Source of the DNA: Mordavella massiliensis | Lineage (GTDB): Bacteria > Bacillota > Clostridia > Lachnospirales > Lachnospiraceae | NCBI RefSeq assembly: GCF_016902415.1 | Contig: NZ_JACJLV010000005.1 | Coordinates: 27,372-91,371, forward strand | Length of the DNA stretch: 64,000 bases | Reading direction: 5' to 3' | In this document: in pieces, positions 1-8,627 of the stretch | Layout of the letters: each line of letters starts with the position of its first letter | Numbering within the stretch: the first letter of the stretch is position 1 | Program-made: the position numbers and the translations under genes | Notes under the pieces: generated by a model | What the model was told of the DNA's origin: nothing | Seen by the model: only the letters and a program-made list of their open reading frames with translations | The model's database searches: none

Positions 1-1
1 C

Positions 2-79
2 GCTTTTGCGATCCTGGCCGGCGGATATCTGGCCTGCTGGCTTTTTCAGGATATCCGTCCCCGCCTGCATTTTCTATGA
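2..79 (+). CDS. 3' end of an unidentified, probably membrane, protein (partial)
   Basis: An open frame enters from the left edge and ends at TGA 77-79. Its 25 visible residues include a hydrophobic stretch (AFAILAGGYLACWLF) followed by a short basic tail. This looks like the last membrane segment of a protein whose body lies outside the window. The neighbour expected upstream of mutS in Clostridia is often miaB, but this tail does not look like MiaB. The frame is too short for a family call, and it could be chance. Confidence 0.35.
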   Translation, partial: AFAILAGGYLACWLFQDIRPRLHFL

Positions 80-98
80 CAAAATCTCTTTCTTATTC

Positions 99-127
99 TT
101 GACAGAAATGCTATAATAAAATGTAAA
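99..127 (+). promoter_or_regulatory. Promoter region of the mutS operon
   Basis: An extended -10 element (TGC followed by TATAAT) lies at 109-117, about 40 bp before the mutS start. A perfect TTGACA at 99-104 is only 7 bp from that TATAAT, so the two cannot form one promoter. TTGACA does pair at 17 bp with TGTAAA at 122-127. Two overlapping start sites are possible. Confidence 0.5.
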
Positions 128-153
128 AATTCAGACAGAAGAGGAGAAAAAAC

Positions 154-2802
154 GTGGCTGAACTTACACCGATGATGCGGCAGTATATGGAAACCAAAAA
201 AGAGTATCCTGACTGCATCTTGTTTTATAGACTGGGCGATTTTTATGAAATGTTTTTTGACGACGCGCTGACTGCGTCCAAAGAACTGGAGATTACGCTG
301 ACTGGAAAAAACTGCGGTCTGGAAGAAAGAGCGCCCATGTGCGGAGTCCCCTATCATGCAGTGGACGGTTACCTGAACCGGCTGGTATCCAAAGGATACA
401 AGGTGGCGATTTGTGAGCAGATGGAGGATCCTGCCACAGCGAAGGGACTGGTAAAAAGAGACGTGGTCAGGATCGTCACACCGGGAACGAACCTGGACAC
501 ACAGGCGCTGGATGAATCCAGGAATCAGTATATTATGTGTATCGTTTACATTGCAGACCGGTACGGCCTGTCCGTGGCGGATGTAACAACAGGCGATTAT
601 TTTGTCAGCGAGATCGATGACAGTGAAAAATTATTTGATGAAATTTACCGGTACATGCCCTCAGAGCTGATATGCAATGAGGCTTTTTATATGAGTGGGA
701 TGGATCTGGATCTTCTGAAAGAAAAGCTGGGGATCACCATCTATACGCTGGACGCCTGGTATTTTGATGATGAGATCTGCGCGCGTACGCTGAAAGATCA
801 TTTCCATGTGGGAGCACTGGAAGGCCTGGGGCTTGCAGATTATGACTGCGGCGTGATCGCGGCGGGAGCACTTCTGAAATATCTTCTGGAGACGCAGAAA
901 CAGGATCTGTCCCATATCACCGGGCTTACGGTATACGCCAGCGGAAAATATATGCTGCTGGACAGTTCCACACGCAGAAATCTGGAGCTTTGCGAGACTC
1001 TCCGGGAAAAGCAGAAAAGGGGATCGCTTCTCTGGGTCCTGGACAAGACGAAAACCGCGATGGGAGCCCGTACCTTAAGGAAATACATCGAACAGCCGCT
1101 GATCCGGAAAAAAGATATTGAAGAACGGCTGGATGCAGTAGCTGAGTTAAAGGATCAGGCCATTTCCAGAGAAGAGATCCGGGAATATCTTTCCTCGGTC
1201 TATGATCTGGAACGGCTGATGTGCAAAATCACGTATCAGTCTGCCAATCCCAGAGACCTGATCGCTTTTGAGCGTTCTCTTTCCATGCTGCCGCACATCC
1301 GGTGCATCCTTCAGGATATGTCTTCCACCCTGTTAAAAGAGCTGTACCAGGAGCTGGATCCTCTGGAGGATCTGTGCGCGCTGATCCAGAAGGCCATTGT
1401 AGACGATCCGCCGATCGCGATGAAAGAGGGCGGCATTATCAAGGATGGTTATCACGAGGAAGTAGACCGTCTCCGGACCGCCAAATCCAAAGGAAAAGAA
1501 TGGCTGGCAAGGCTGGAAGAGCAGGAACGGGAAAAAACAGGGATCAAAAACTTAAGGATCCGTTACAACAAAGTGTTCGGATATTATCTGGAGGTTACCA
1601 ATTCCTTTAAGAATCTGGTGCCGGATTACTATACACGCAAGCAGACGCTTGCAAATGCGGAACGTTATATCATACCGGAATTAAAGGAACTGGAAGACAC
1701 CATCCTTGGGGCGGAGGATAAGCTTTATGCCCTGGAATACGAATTATACAGCGAAGTCCGGGATGCGATCGCCGCTGAAGTTCTGAGGATCCAGAAAACG
1801 GCCAAGGCCGTCGCTCAGATCGATGCCTTTGCTTCTCTTGCGCTTACGGCAGAACGCAATCAGTACGTAAGGCCAAAGATCAACGAAAAGGGTACGATCG
1901 ACATCCGGGACGGCAGGCATCCGGTGGTGGAAAAGATGATCCCCTCGGAAATGTTTATTGCCAATGACACCTATCTGGACGATAAGAAAAACCGGATCTC
2001 CGTGATCACCGGCCCGAACATGGCGGGAAAATCTACATATATGCGGCAGACCGCACTGATCGTCCTGATGGCCCAGATCGGTTCTTTTGTTCCGGCATCC
2101 AGCGCAAACATCGGACTGGTGGACCGGATCTTTACCCGCGTGGGGGCTTCTGATGATCTGGCAAGCGGCCAGAGTACATTTATGGTAGAGATGACAGAAG
2201 TGGCAAATATCCTGCGCAATGCTACCAGCAAGAGCCTTCTGATCCTGGACGAGATCGGACGGGGGACCAGTACCTTTGACGGATTAAGTATCGCCTGGGC
2301 GGTGATCGAACATATCAGCAACAGTAAACTTCTGGGAGCAAAGACTCTGTTTGCCACCCACTATCATGAACTGACAGAGCTGGAGGGCAAGATCAGCAAT
2401 GTAAATAATTACTGCATTGCCGTCAAAGAAAAAGGGGACGACATTATCTTCCTTCGGAAAATTGTAAAAGGCGGAGCTGATAAAAGTTATGGAATACAGG
2501 TGGCAAGACTTGCCGGCGTTCCGGAATCTGTGACCAGCCGCGCAAAAGAGATCGTGGAAGAACTGGTGCAGGCGGATATCACGACACGGATCAAGGATAT
2601 TGCCGTTCAGGGCGGCGAGAAGCCAAAGATCAAGGCAAAACATTACGACGAAGTAGACCTTGCCCAGATGTCTCTTTTTGATACCGTCAAGGATGACGAT
2701 GTGATCCAGGAGATCGAGGATCTGGATCTTGCCAACCTGACGCCGATCGATGCGTTAAACACACTGTATCAGCTGCAGAACAAATTAAAAAACAGGTGGT
2801 AA
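154..2802 (+). CDS. mutS: DNA mismatch repair ATPase MutS
   Basis: MutS recognises base mismatches and small loops in newly replicated DNA and recruits MutL. The protein is 882 residues, the usual bacterial size. The mismatch-probing Phe-X-Glu motif is F30-Y31-E32, the Walker A motif GPNMAGKST spans residues 620-628, and the LDEIGRGTST Walker B/signature region follows. A QMSLF sequence at 838-842 fits a sliding-clamp binding motif. The start is GTG 154, preceded by GAGGAG at 141-146; the first ATG lies inside the conserved N-terminus. It is the first gene of a tight operon, with mutL beginning 3 bp after its stop. Confidence 0.97.
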   Translation: MAELTPMMRQYMETKKEYPDCILFYRLGDFYEMFFDDALTASKELEITLTGKNCGLEERAPMCGVPYHAVDGYLNRLVSKGYKVAICEQMEDPATAKGLVKRDVVRIVTPGTNLDTQALDESRNQYIMCIVYIADRYGLSVADVTTGDYFVSEIDDSEKLFDEIYRYMPSELICNEAFYMSGMDLDLLKEKLGITIYTLDAWYFDDEICARTLKDHFHVGALEGLGLADYDCGVIAAGALLKYLLETQKQDLSHITGLTVYASGKYMLLDSSTRRNLELCETLREKQKRGSLLWVLDKTKTAMGARTLRKYIEQPLIRKKDIEERLDAVAELKDQAISREEIREYLSSVYDLERLMCKITYQSANPRDLIAFERSLSMLPHIRCILQDMSSTLLKELYQELDPLEDLCALIQKAIVDDPPIAMKEGGIIKDGYHEEVDRLRTAKSKGKEWLARLEEQEREKTGIKNLRIRYNKVFGYYLEVTNSFKNLVPDYYTRKQTLANAERYIIPELKELEDTILGAEDKLYALEYELYSEVRDAIAAEVLRIQKTAKAVAQIDAFASLALTAERNQYVRPKINEKGTIDIRDGRHPVVEKMIPSEMFIANDTYLDDKKNRISVITGPNMAGKSTYMRQTALIVLMAQIGSFVPASSANIGLVDRIFTRVGASDDLASGQSTFMVEMTEVANILRNATSKSLLILDEIGRGTSTFDGLSIAWAVIEHISNSKLLGAKTLFATHYHELTELEGKISNVNNYCIAVKEKGDDIIFLRKIVKGGADKSYGIQVARLAGVPESVTSRAKEIVEELVQADITTRIKDIAVQGGEKPKIKAKHYDEVDLAQMSLFDTVKDDDVIQEIEDLDLANLTPIDALNTLYQLQNKLKNRW

Positions 2803-2805
2803 ATT

Positions 2806-4761
2806 ATGAGTAAAATACAAGTACTGGATCCTGTCACCATTGATAAGATCGCGGCCGGTGAAGTTGTAGAGCGGCCGGCCTCTATTGTAAAAGAACTGGC
2901 GGAAAACGCCATAGACGCAGGCGCCACCGCCATAACCGTGGAGATTGAAGAGGGCGGGATCTCTTATATCCGGATCGCGGACAATGGATGCGGGATAGAA
3001 AGAGAAGAAGTTCCGTCCGCATTTCTCCGTCATTCCACCAGCAAGATCCGTACCGTGGATGATCTGATACATATCCATTCCCTTGGATTCCGTGGAGAGG
3101 CTCTCTCCAGTATCGCCGCGGTCTCCCAGGTAGAACTGATCACAAAAACAGCAGAAGAGACCTTTGGAACACGATACCGCATCGCTGGCGGGAAAGAAGA
3201 AGGGCTGGAGGAAACCGGCGCAAAAGACGGAACAACCTTTGTGATCCGGCAGTTATTTTATAACACACCGGCCCGGCGTAAATTTTTAAAAACGCCTATG
3301 ACAGAAGCCAGCCATGTCAGCGAATTGATGACCCGTATGGCGCTGTCGCATCCGGAAATATCGTTTCAATTTATCAATAACGGCCAGTCCAGGATCCATA
3401 CCTCCGGGAACGGCAGCTTAAAAGATGTGATCTATCACATTTACGGTCGTGAGATCGCCATGAACCTGATCGAGATCCAGACAGAGGCAGGAGATGTGAA
3501 GATATCTGGTTTTCTTGGAAAACCTGTAATATCCAGAGGAAACCGTAATTTTGAAAATTATTTCATCAATGGCAGATATGTAAAAAATCAGATCGTATCC
3601 AAAGCCATTGAGGATGCTTATAAGGATTTTACCATGCAGCACAAATATCCTTTTGTTGCGCTGCAGATCACGATGCCGGGCGAGGAGGTTGACGTCAATG
3701 TGCATCCTGCGAAGCTGGAGATCCGTTTCCAGAACCAGCAGGCCGTCTATAATGCTGTTTATGAGGCTGTGGACCGCGGGCTTCGAAAGGAAGAACTGAT
3801 CCCCCAGGTTAAACTGGAGGAGCCAAAGGAAATCCCCAGAGCCGATGTACCATCTCCCGCGCCAGCGCCAATGCCAAAGAAAGAGACAAAACCACCGCAG
3901 GCTCCTGCAAAAGAGGAGCGGAACCTGGACTACTTCATGCAGAAAATGAAGGAACGGGTGGCCGCCTATCACAACCGGGAGTCGTCAGCCGAAGTGGCGG
4001 CAAAAGATCAGATCTTCCGTCCCTTACAACAGGCGGACCGCATCCGGGAAGCTGCAGTTTACGCGAACCTGTCCTCAGTTGGAGAAAAAGCGGAAAAAAA
4101 GATGGAAAATAAGACAGGAGAACAGGAACCACCCCGGCAGATGGATCTCTTTGAAGAAAAATTCCTGGACCGGGAGATCCGCGCAGAATATCATTTGATC
4201 GGACAGGTGTTTGACACCTACTGGCTGGTAGAATTTCAGGATAATCTATATATCATAGATCAGCACGCGGCCCATGAAAGAGTGTTATACGAACGCACGC
4301 TGAAAAGCATGAAAACCAGAGAATATACGTCTCAGATGATCAGTCCGCCGGTGATCCTGGATCTTGGCATGCAGGAGGCGGCGCTTCTTAGAGAATACAT
4401 GGACCGTTTCCTGCGGATCGGCTTTGAGATCGAAGAATTCGGACAGGATTCTTTTGCGGTACGCGCTGTCCCGGACAATCTTTTCAGTCTGGCGAAAAAA
4501 GACCTGCTCCTGCAGATGATCGACAGTCTGTCCGATGAGGTAAGCCGGAAGCTTTCTCCGGAACTGATTGATGAAAAGGTGGCTTCCATGTCCTGTAAAG
4601 CGGCGGTCAAAGGGAAAATGAAACTTTCAGCCGCAGAAGCGGACGCTTTGATCGGAGAACTTCTGACACTGGACAATCCTTATCACTGTCCCCATGGAAG
4701 ACCTACGATCATTGCCATGAGCAGACGGGAACTGGAAAAGAAATTCAAGAGGATTGTATAA
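2806..4761 (+). CDS. mutL: DNA mismatch repair endonuclease MutL
   Basis: MutL couples mismatch recognition by MutS to strand incision. The N-terminal GHKL ATPase carries ENAIDAGA, DNGCGI and GFRGEALSS. A proline- and charge-rich linker covers roughly 330-440. The C-terminal domain has the metal-binding endonuclease motif DQHAAHERVLYE, starting at D485, and CPHGRP at 628-633. This is therefore the nicking form typical of bacteria without MutH and Dam. QMDLF at 445-449 is a probable sliding-clamp contact. The 651-residue frame shares one base with miaA (TAATG), which suggests translational coupling. Confidence 0.97.
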   Translation: MSKIQVLDPVTIDKIAAGEVVERPASIVKELAENAIDAGATAITVEIEEGGISYIRIADNGCGIEREEVPSAFLRHSTSKIRTVDDLIHIHSLGFRGEALSSIAAVSQVELITKTAEETFGTRYRIAGGKEEGLEETGAKDGTTFVIRQLFYNTPARRKFLKTPMTEASHVSELMTRMALSHPEISFQFINNGQSRIHTSGNGSLKDVIYHIYGREIAMNLIEIQTEAGDVKISGFLGKPVISRGNRNFENYFINGRYVKNQIVSKAIEDAYKDFTMQHKYPFVALQITMPGEEVDVNVHPAKLEIRFQNQQAVYNAVYEAVDRGLRKEELIPQVKLEEPKEIPRADVPSPAPAPMPKKETKPPQAPAKEERNLDYFMQKMKERVAAYHNRESSAEVAAKDQIFRPLQQADRIREAAVYANLSSVGEKAEKKMENKTGEQEPPRQMDLFEEKFLDREIRAEYHLIGQVFDTYWLVEFQDNLYIIDQHAAHERVLYERTLKSMKTREYTSQMISPPVILDLGMQEAALLREYMDRFLRIGFEIEEFGQDSFAVRAVPDNLFSLAKKDLLLQMIDSLSDEVSRKLSPELIDEKVASMSCKAAVKGKMKLSAAEADALIGELLTLDNPYHCPHGRPTIIAMSRRELEKKFKRIV

Positions 4762-5744
4762 TGATGAAACAACCATTAGTGGTTCTGACCGGGCCTACGG
4801 CAGTGGGAAAGACCAGACTGTCGATCAACCTTGCGAAAGCAGTCGGCGGAGAGATCATTTCCGCGGATTCCATGCAGGTCTACCGGTATATGGACATTGG
4901 ATCGGCCAAGATCCGTAAAGAAGAAATGGAAGGGGTTCCCCATCATCTGATCGATGTACTGGACCCCAGAGAAGAATTTCATGTACAGAAATTTCAGCAG
5001 ATGGCAAAAGCTTCCATGGAAGGAATTTACGAAAGAGGACATATCCCTATCCTCACCGGAGGAACAGGATTCTATATCCAGGCCGTGCTGTATGATATTG
5101 ATTTTACAGAAGAAGAGACAGGCGGATCCTGCCGGAAAGAGCTGGAGCAGTACGTCAAAGAACACGGGCCCCTTGCCCTGCACCGCAGGCTGGAAGCTGT
5201 GGATCCCAAATCTGCCTGCGCGATCCACCCCAATAACGTAAAAAGAGTGGTCCGCGCGCTGGAATATTATGAACAGACCGGGGAGCAGATGTCTTTACAC
5301 AATGAAAAGGAGCGGGAAAAAGCATCTCCTTATTCCTTCGCCTATTTTGTCCTGAATGAAGACCGCAGGAAGCTTTATGAAAAGATTGACCGCCGGGTGG
5401 ATCTGATGATGGAAAAAGGCCTTGTGAACGAAGTGCAGAAATTAAAAGACATGGGGTGCGACAGCCATATGGTATCCATGCAGGGACTGGGATATAAGGA
5501 AGTGCTGGCGTATCTGAACGGGGAATACAGTCTGAATGAAGCCGTCTATCGTATCAAACGGGACACCAGACATTTTGCAAAAAGACAGATCACATGGTTT
5601 AAGAGGGAGAGAAATGTGATCTGGGTAACAAAAGAAGCATTTCAGAATGATGAAACGAAGATCCTGGCTTTTATGCTGGATCATATCGAGAAATTGGAGG
5701 GAGTATCATGTTTCAGAAATTATTCGGGGGATCCAGATTTTTAA
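4761..5744 (+). CDS. miaA: tRNA dimethylallyltransferase MiaA
   Basis: MiaA transfers the dimethylallyl group to A37 of tRNAs that read UNN codons. The P-loop GPTAVGKT is at 11-18, followed by the DSMQVYR substrate loop and the IHPNNVKRVVRALE region. Length is 327 residues, slightly longer than many homologues. The extra C-terminal residues come from a 37-bp overlap with the next gene. The start ATG overlaps the mutL stop. A mutS-mutL-miaA order is common in Firmicutes and supports the assignment. Confidence 0.96.
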   Translation: MMKQPLVVLTGPTAVGKTRLSINLAKAVGGEIISADSMQVYRYMDIGSAKIRKEEMEGVPHHLIDVLDPREEFHVQKFQQMAKASMEGIYERGHIPILTGGTGFYIQAVLYDIDFTEEETGGSCRKELEQYVKEHGPLALHRRLEAVDPKSACAIHPNNVKRVVRALEYYEQTGEQMSLHNEKEREKASPYSFAYFVLNEDRRKLYEKIDRRVDLMMEKGLVNEVQKLKDMGCDSHMVSMQGLGYKEVLAYLNGEYSLNEAVYRIKRDTRHFAKRQITWFKRERNVIWVTKEAFQNDETKILAFMLDHIEKLEGVSCFRNYSGDPDF

Positions 5745-6001
5745 AAAGAATGAATACCCTGCTGGAAATCTATGCCTGCAGCCACAATGCCAGTGCAACG
5801 TACCGGGAGCTTCTCCGCCTGAAGCCTCTGATCCGGACAGAGGGGGAGAGAGCGCTTTACGAACTGAACCGGGCATCTCTTTTATACGATATGAAAAAAT
5901 TCCGCGAAGCCGCGGATGTGATCGTAGAAATTCCGGCTTTAAATCCGGAATTTGACGCAAGGTGCGCTTCGCTTCGGACCAAGATCATGAATGCGATGTA
6001 A
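5708..6001 (+). CDS. Small helical TPR-like protein, function unknown
   Basis: This 97-residue protein overlaps the end of miaA by 37 bp in another frame. It is supported by a strong GGAGGGAG site just upstream of ATG 5708. The sequence reads as helix-turn-helix repeats (GERALYELNRASLLYDMKKF, then REAADVIVEIPALNP), resembling one or two degenerate tetratricopeptide repeats. No enzymatic motif or signal peptide is visible. It lies between miaA and the YnbB-type gene and is probably cotranscribed with both. It may be a small scaffold protein, but no function can be assigned. Confidence 0.75.
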   Translation: MFQKLFGGSRFLKRMNTLLEIYACSHNASATYRELLRLKPLIRTEGERALYELNRASLLYDMKKFREAADVIVEIPALNPEFDARCASLRTKIMNAM

Positions 6002-6042
6002 ACCAGGCACAACAGATAGAAAAGATAGAGAGGAAACCATTT

Positions 6043-7332
6043 ATGTCTTTGATCACAGAAGAATTATACCGCCAGATGGGAATCCGCAGAAGTGTTGTCA
6101 CTTTTGGGGAATCCGTCTGCGAAGAATTGAAAGAACGCTTTGACGCCATTGACGCCATTGCAGAATATAATCAGTTGAAGGTTATCCACGCCATGCAGAA
6201 GAACAGGGTCAGCGACGCCTGCTTTCAGTTTGCCAGCGGGTACGGATATGACGACCTGGGAAGAGATACGCTGGAAAAGGTTTATGCAGATATCTTTCAT
6301 ACCGAGGACGCGCTGGTTCGTCCGCAGATCACCTGCGGGACTCATGCCTTAAGCCTTGCGCTTGCCGCAAACTTACGTCCCGGGGACGAATTGTTATCCC
6401 CGGCAGGAAAGCCGTATGACACCCTGGAGGAAGTGATCGGGATCCGCCCGTCCAAAGGATCGCTGGCGGAGTATGGGATTACTTATTCCCAGGTGGATCT
6501 GCTGGAAAACGGATCATTTGATTATGAAGCGATCCGGCGTGCGATCAATGAAAAAACCAGGCTGGTGACCATCCAGAGATCCAAAGGCTACCAGACCCGT
6601 CCAAGCTTTTCCGTAAAGCAGATCGGCGAGCTGATCGCTTTTGTAAAAGAGATCAAACCGGAAGTGATCGTTATGGTGGATAACTGCTACGGAGAATTTG
6701 TAGAGACAATCGAACCCAGTGATGTCGGAGCGGACATGGTAGTGGGTTCTCTGATCAAAAATCCAGGCGGCGGGCTTGCTCCGATCGGCGGATATATTGC
6801 CGGACGCAAAGATCTGATCGAGAATTGCAGCTACCGGCTGACTTCTCCTGGACTGGGAAAAGAAGTCGGCGCTTCTCTGGGGATCATGCAGTCTTTCTAC
6901 CAGGGACTGTTCCTGGCTCCAACCGTGACCGCAAGCGCTCTGAAAGGAGCCATTTTTGCCGCGAATATTTATGAACGCCTGTCGTTTCCTGTGATCCCCG
7001 ACGGAACAGAAGACCGGCATGATATTATCCAGGCAGTTACCTTTGGGAAACCGGAGGGCGTGATCGCTTTCTGCCGGGGGATCCAGGCTGCTGCCCCGGT
7101 AGATTCCTATGTCACGCCAGAACCGTGGGCGATGCCCGGATACGACAGTGATGTGATCATGGCGGCGGGAGCCTTTGTCCAGGGCTCTTCGATCGAACTG
7201 TCCGCCGACGGCCCCATCAAACCTCCCTATGCCGTTTATTTCCAGGGAGGACTTACCTGGCCCCATGCAAAACTGGGGATCCTGATGTCGCTGGAATATC
7301 TGGTCCGGGAAGAGATCGTTTCCTTATCGTAA
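6043..7332 (+). CDS. ynbB: YnbB-type PLP protein (methionine gamma-lyase / aluminium resistance family)
   Basis: This is a fold-type I pyridoxal-phosphate protein of 429 residues, in the family annotated as methionine gamma-lyase-like or aluminium resistance protein. The Schiff-base lysine is expected to be K239 in the motif SLIKNPGGGLAP. Conserved VDNCYGEF precedes it and places the PLP-stacking and aspartate residues. I start at ATG 6043 (MSLITEELYRQ), preceded by AGAGAGG; a longer upstream frame would run back into the preceding gene without a ribosome site. The physiological substrate of this family is not settled. Confidence 0.88.
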   Translation: MSLITEELYRQMGIRRSVVTFGESVCEELKERFDAIDAIAEYNQLKVIHAMQKNRVSDACFQFASGYGYDDLGRDTLEKVYADIFHTEDALVRPQITCGTHALSLALAANLRPGDELLSPAGKPYDTLEEVIGIRPSKGSLAEYGITYSQVDLLENGSFDYEAIRRAINEKTRLVTIQRSKGYQTRPSFSVKQIGELIAFVKEIKPEVIVMVDNCYGEFVETIEPSDVGADMVVGSLIKNPGGGLAPIGGYIAGRKDLIENCSYRLTSPGLGKEVGASLGIMQSFYQGLFLAPTVTASALKGAIFAANIYERLSFPVIPDGTEDRHDIIQAVTFGKPEGVIAFCRGIQAAAPVDSYVTPEPWAMPGYDSDVIMAAGAFVQGSSIELSADGPIKPPYAVYFQGGLTWPHAKLGILMSLEYLVREEIVSLS

Positions 7333-7368
7333 CAGACAGTACAGGATGTGAAAAAGGAGAAAACCACG

Positions 7369-8616
7369 ATGCATATTGCAATCATCGGAGGCGGGGTCTC
7401 CGGACTGTCGGCAGCCATTGCCGCAGCCGGAGAAAATCCTTCCGCAAATATTACCATTTTCGAGCAAAAACCAGAACTGGGAAAGAAAATCCTGGTTACC
7501 GGGAACGGACATTGCAATCTGACAAACCGTTTTATGAAAGAGGACTGTTACAGAAGTGACAGGCCGTCTTTTGTAGCGCATCTGTTTACCCTTCCTGTAT
7601 GGAACGATACCGGATCTTTTTTTGAGGGACTCGGACTTCCTCTTAAAGAAAAGCAGGGATACGTTTATCCCCGGTCTTTTCAGGCTTCTTCGGTACGTAA
7701 GGTACTGGTCCGCCGGATCAAAGAACTGGGGATACAGCGCAGGTTTCCGGCACGGGTAACAGAGCTCCTTCCGGAAGGATCCGGTTTCACCATCCGGTTT
7801 CAGGAGGAGGGAAGGACTTCTTCTGGCCAGGCAGATAGGGTAATCCTTGCCTGTGGGGGAAAAGCTGCGCCCGTCCAGGGTTCTGACGGAAGCGGTTACG
7901 CTCTTGCAAGGTCCTTTGGCCACCGGATCATCCCGGTTGTCCCGGCCCTGGTTCAGCTAAAGGTACGGAATCACCCCCTGGCAAAAGCCGCAGGGGTACG
8001 GACGGACGCAAAGATTACCATTCTCCTGAACGGCCATCCGGAACAGGAAGATACCGGCGAGCTTCAGATCACTGCTTACGGGATCTCCGGCATTCCGGTC
8101 TTTCAGGTGAGCCGTTATGCATCCCGGGGACTTTCAGAGAAAAAAGAAGTGACCGCAGAACTTGACCTGGTTCCGGAAATGACGGAACAGGAACTGGCCC
8201 GGTATTTTCTTAAGCGGATCCAGGAAAAGAACGCTGCCTGTCAATGCCTGGAAGATCTTCTTCTTGGTTTTTTCCCGGATAAACTGATCGTTCCTGTCCT
8301 GAAGATTGCAAAACTTTCCGGGCAGATGCGTGTTCCTGATATGGACTACGCTTTTGCAGCCAGACTGGCTTTGGCCTGTAAACAGATCACGCTTTCCATT
8401 GAAGGTACAAATGGCTTTGAAAACGCCCAGGTTTGTGCGGGAGGCGTTTCTTTAGACGAAATTGATCCGGATACCATGGAGTCCCGTCTGCAAAAAGGCC
8501 TCTATCTGGCCGGGGAACTTCTGGATATCGACGGGATCTGCGGCGGTTATAATATTCACTGTGCTGTGGCGACAGGCCGGATCGCCGGACGCTCCAGCGC
8601 AGGCAGTAGAAAATAA
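7369..8616 (+). CDS. FAD-dependent oxidoreductase, HI0933/YhiN family
   Basis: This flavoprotein of 415 residues starts at ATG 7369 behind AAAGGAGA; an in-frame GTG at 7348 lies upstream of that site and is unlikely. The N-terminal dinucleotide-binding motif GGGVSGLSAA follows the first strand. GNGHCNLTN is the family signature near residue 45. The C-terminus carries AGELLDIDGICGGYNI, which closes the FAD site. The family is conserved in bacteria but has no agreed substrate. It forms a two-gene unit with another flavoprotein 11 bp downstream. Confidence 0.9.
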   Translation: MHIAIIGGGVSGLSAAIAAAGENPSANITIFEQKPELGKKILVTGNGHCNLTNRFMKEDCYRSDRPSFVAHLFTLPVWNDTGSFFEGLGLPLKEKQGYVYPRSFQASSVRKVLVRRIKELGIQRRFPARVTELLPEGSGFTIRFQEEGRTSSGQADRVILACGGKAAPVQGSDGSGYALARSFGHRIIPVVPALVQLKVRNHPLAKAAGVRTDAKITILLNGHPEQEDTGELQITAYGISGIPVFQVSRYASRGLSEKKEVTAELDLVPEMTEQELARYFLKRIQEKNAACQCLEDLLLGFFPDKLIVPVLKIAKLSGQMRVPDMDYAFAARLALACKQITLSIEGTNGFENAQVCAGGVSLDEIDPDTMESRLQKGLYLAGELLDIDGICGGYNIHCAVATGRIAGRSSAGSRK

Positions 8617-8627
8617 AGGAAAAAACT

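Noticed and set aside
99..117. TTGACA and TATAAT as one promoter before mutS
   Set aside because: They are only 7 bp apart; they must belong to two overlapping signals.
5962..6042. N-terminal extension of the YnbB-type gene
   Set aside because: The extra residues overlap the previous gene in another frame and have no ribosome site; ATG 6043 has one.
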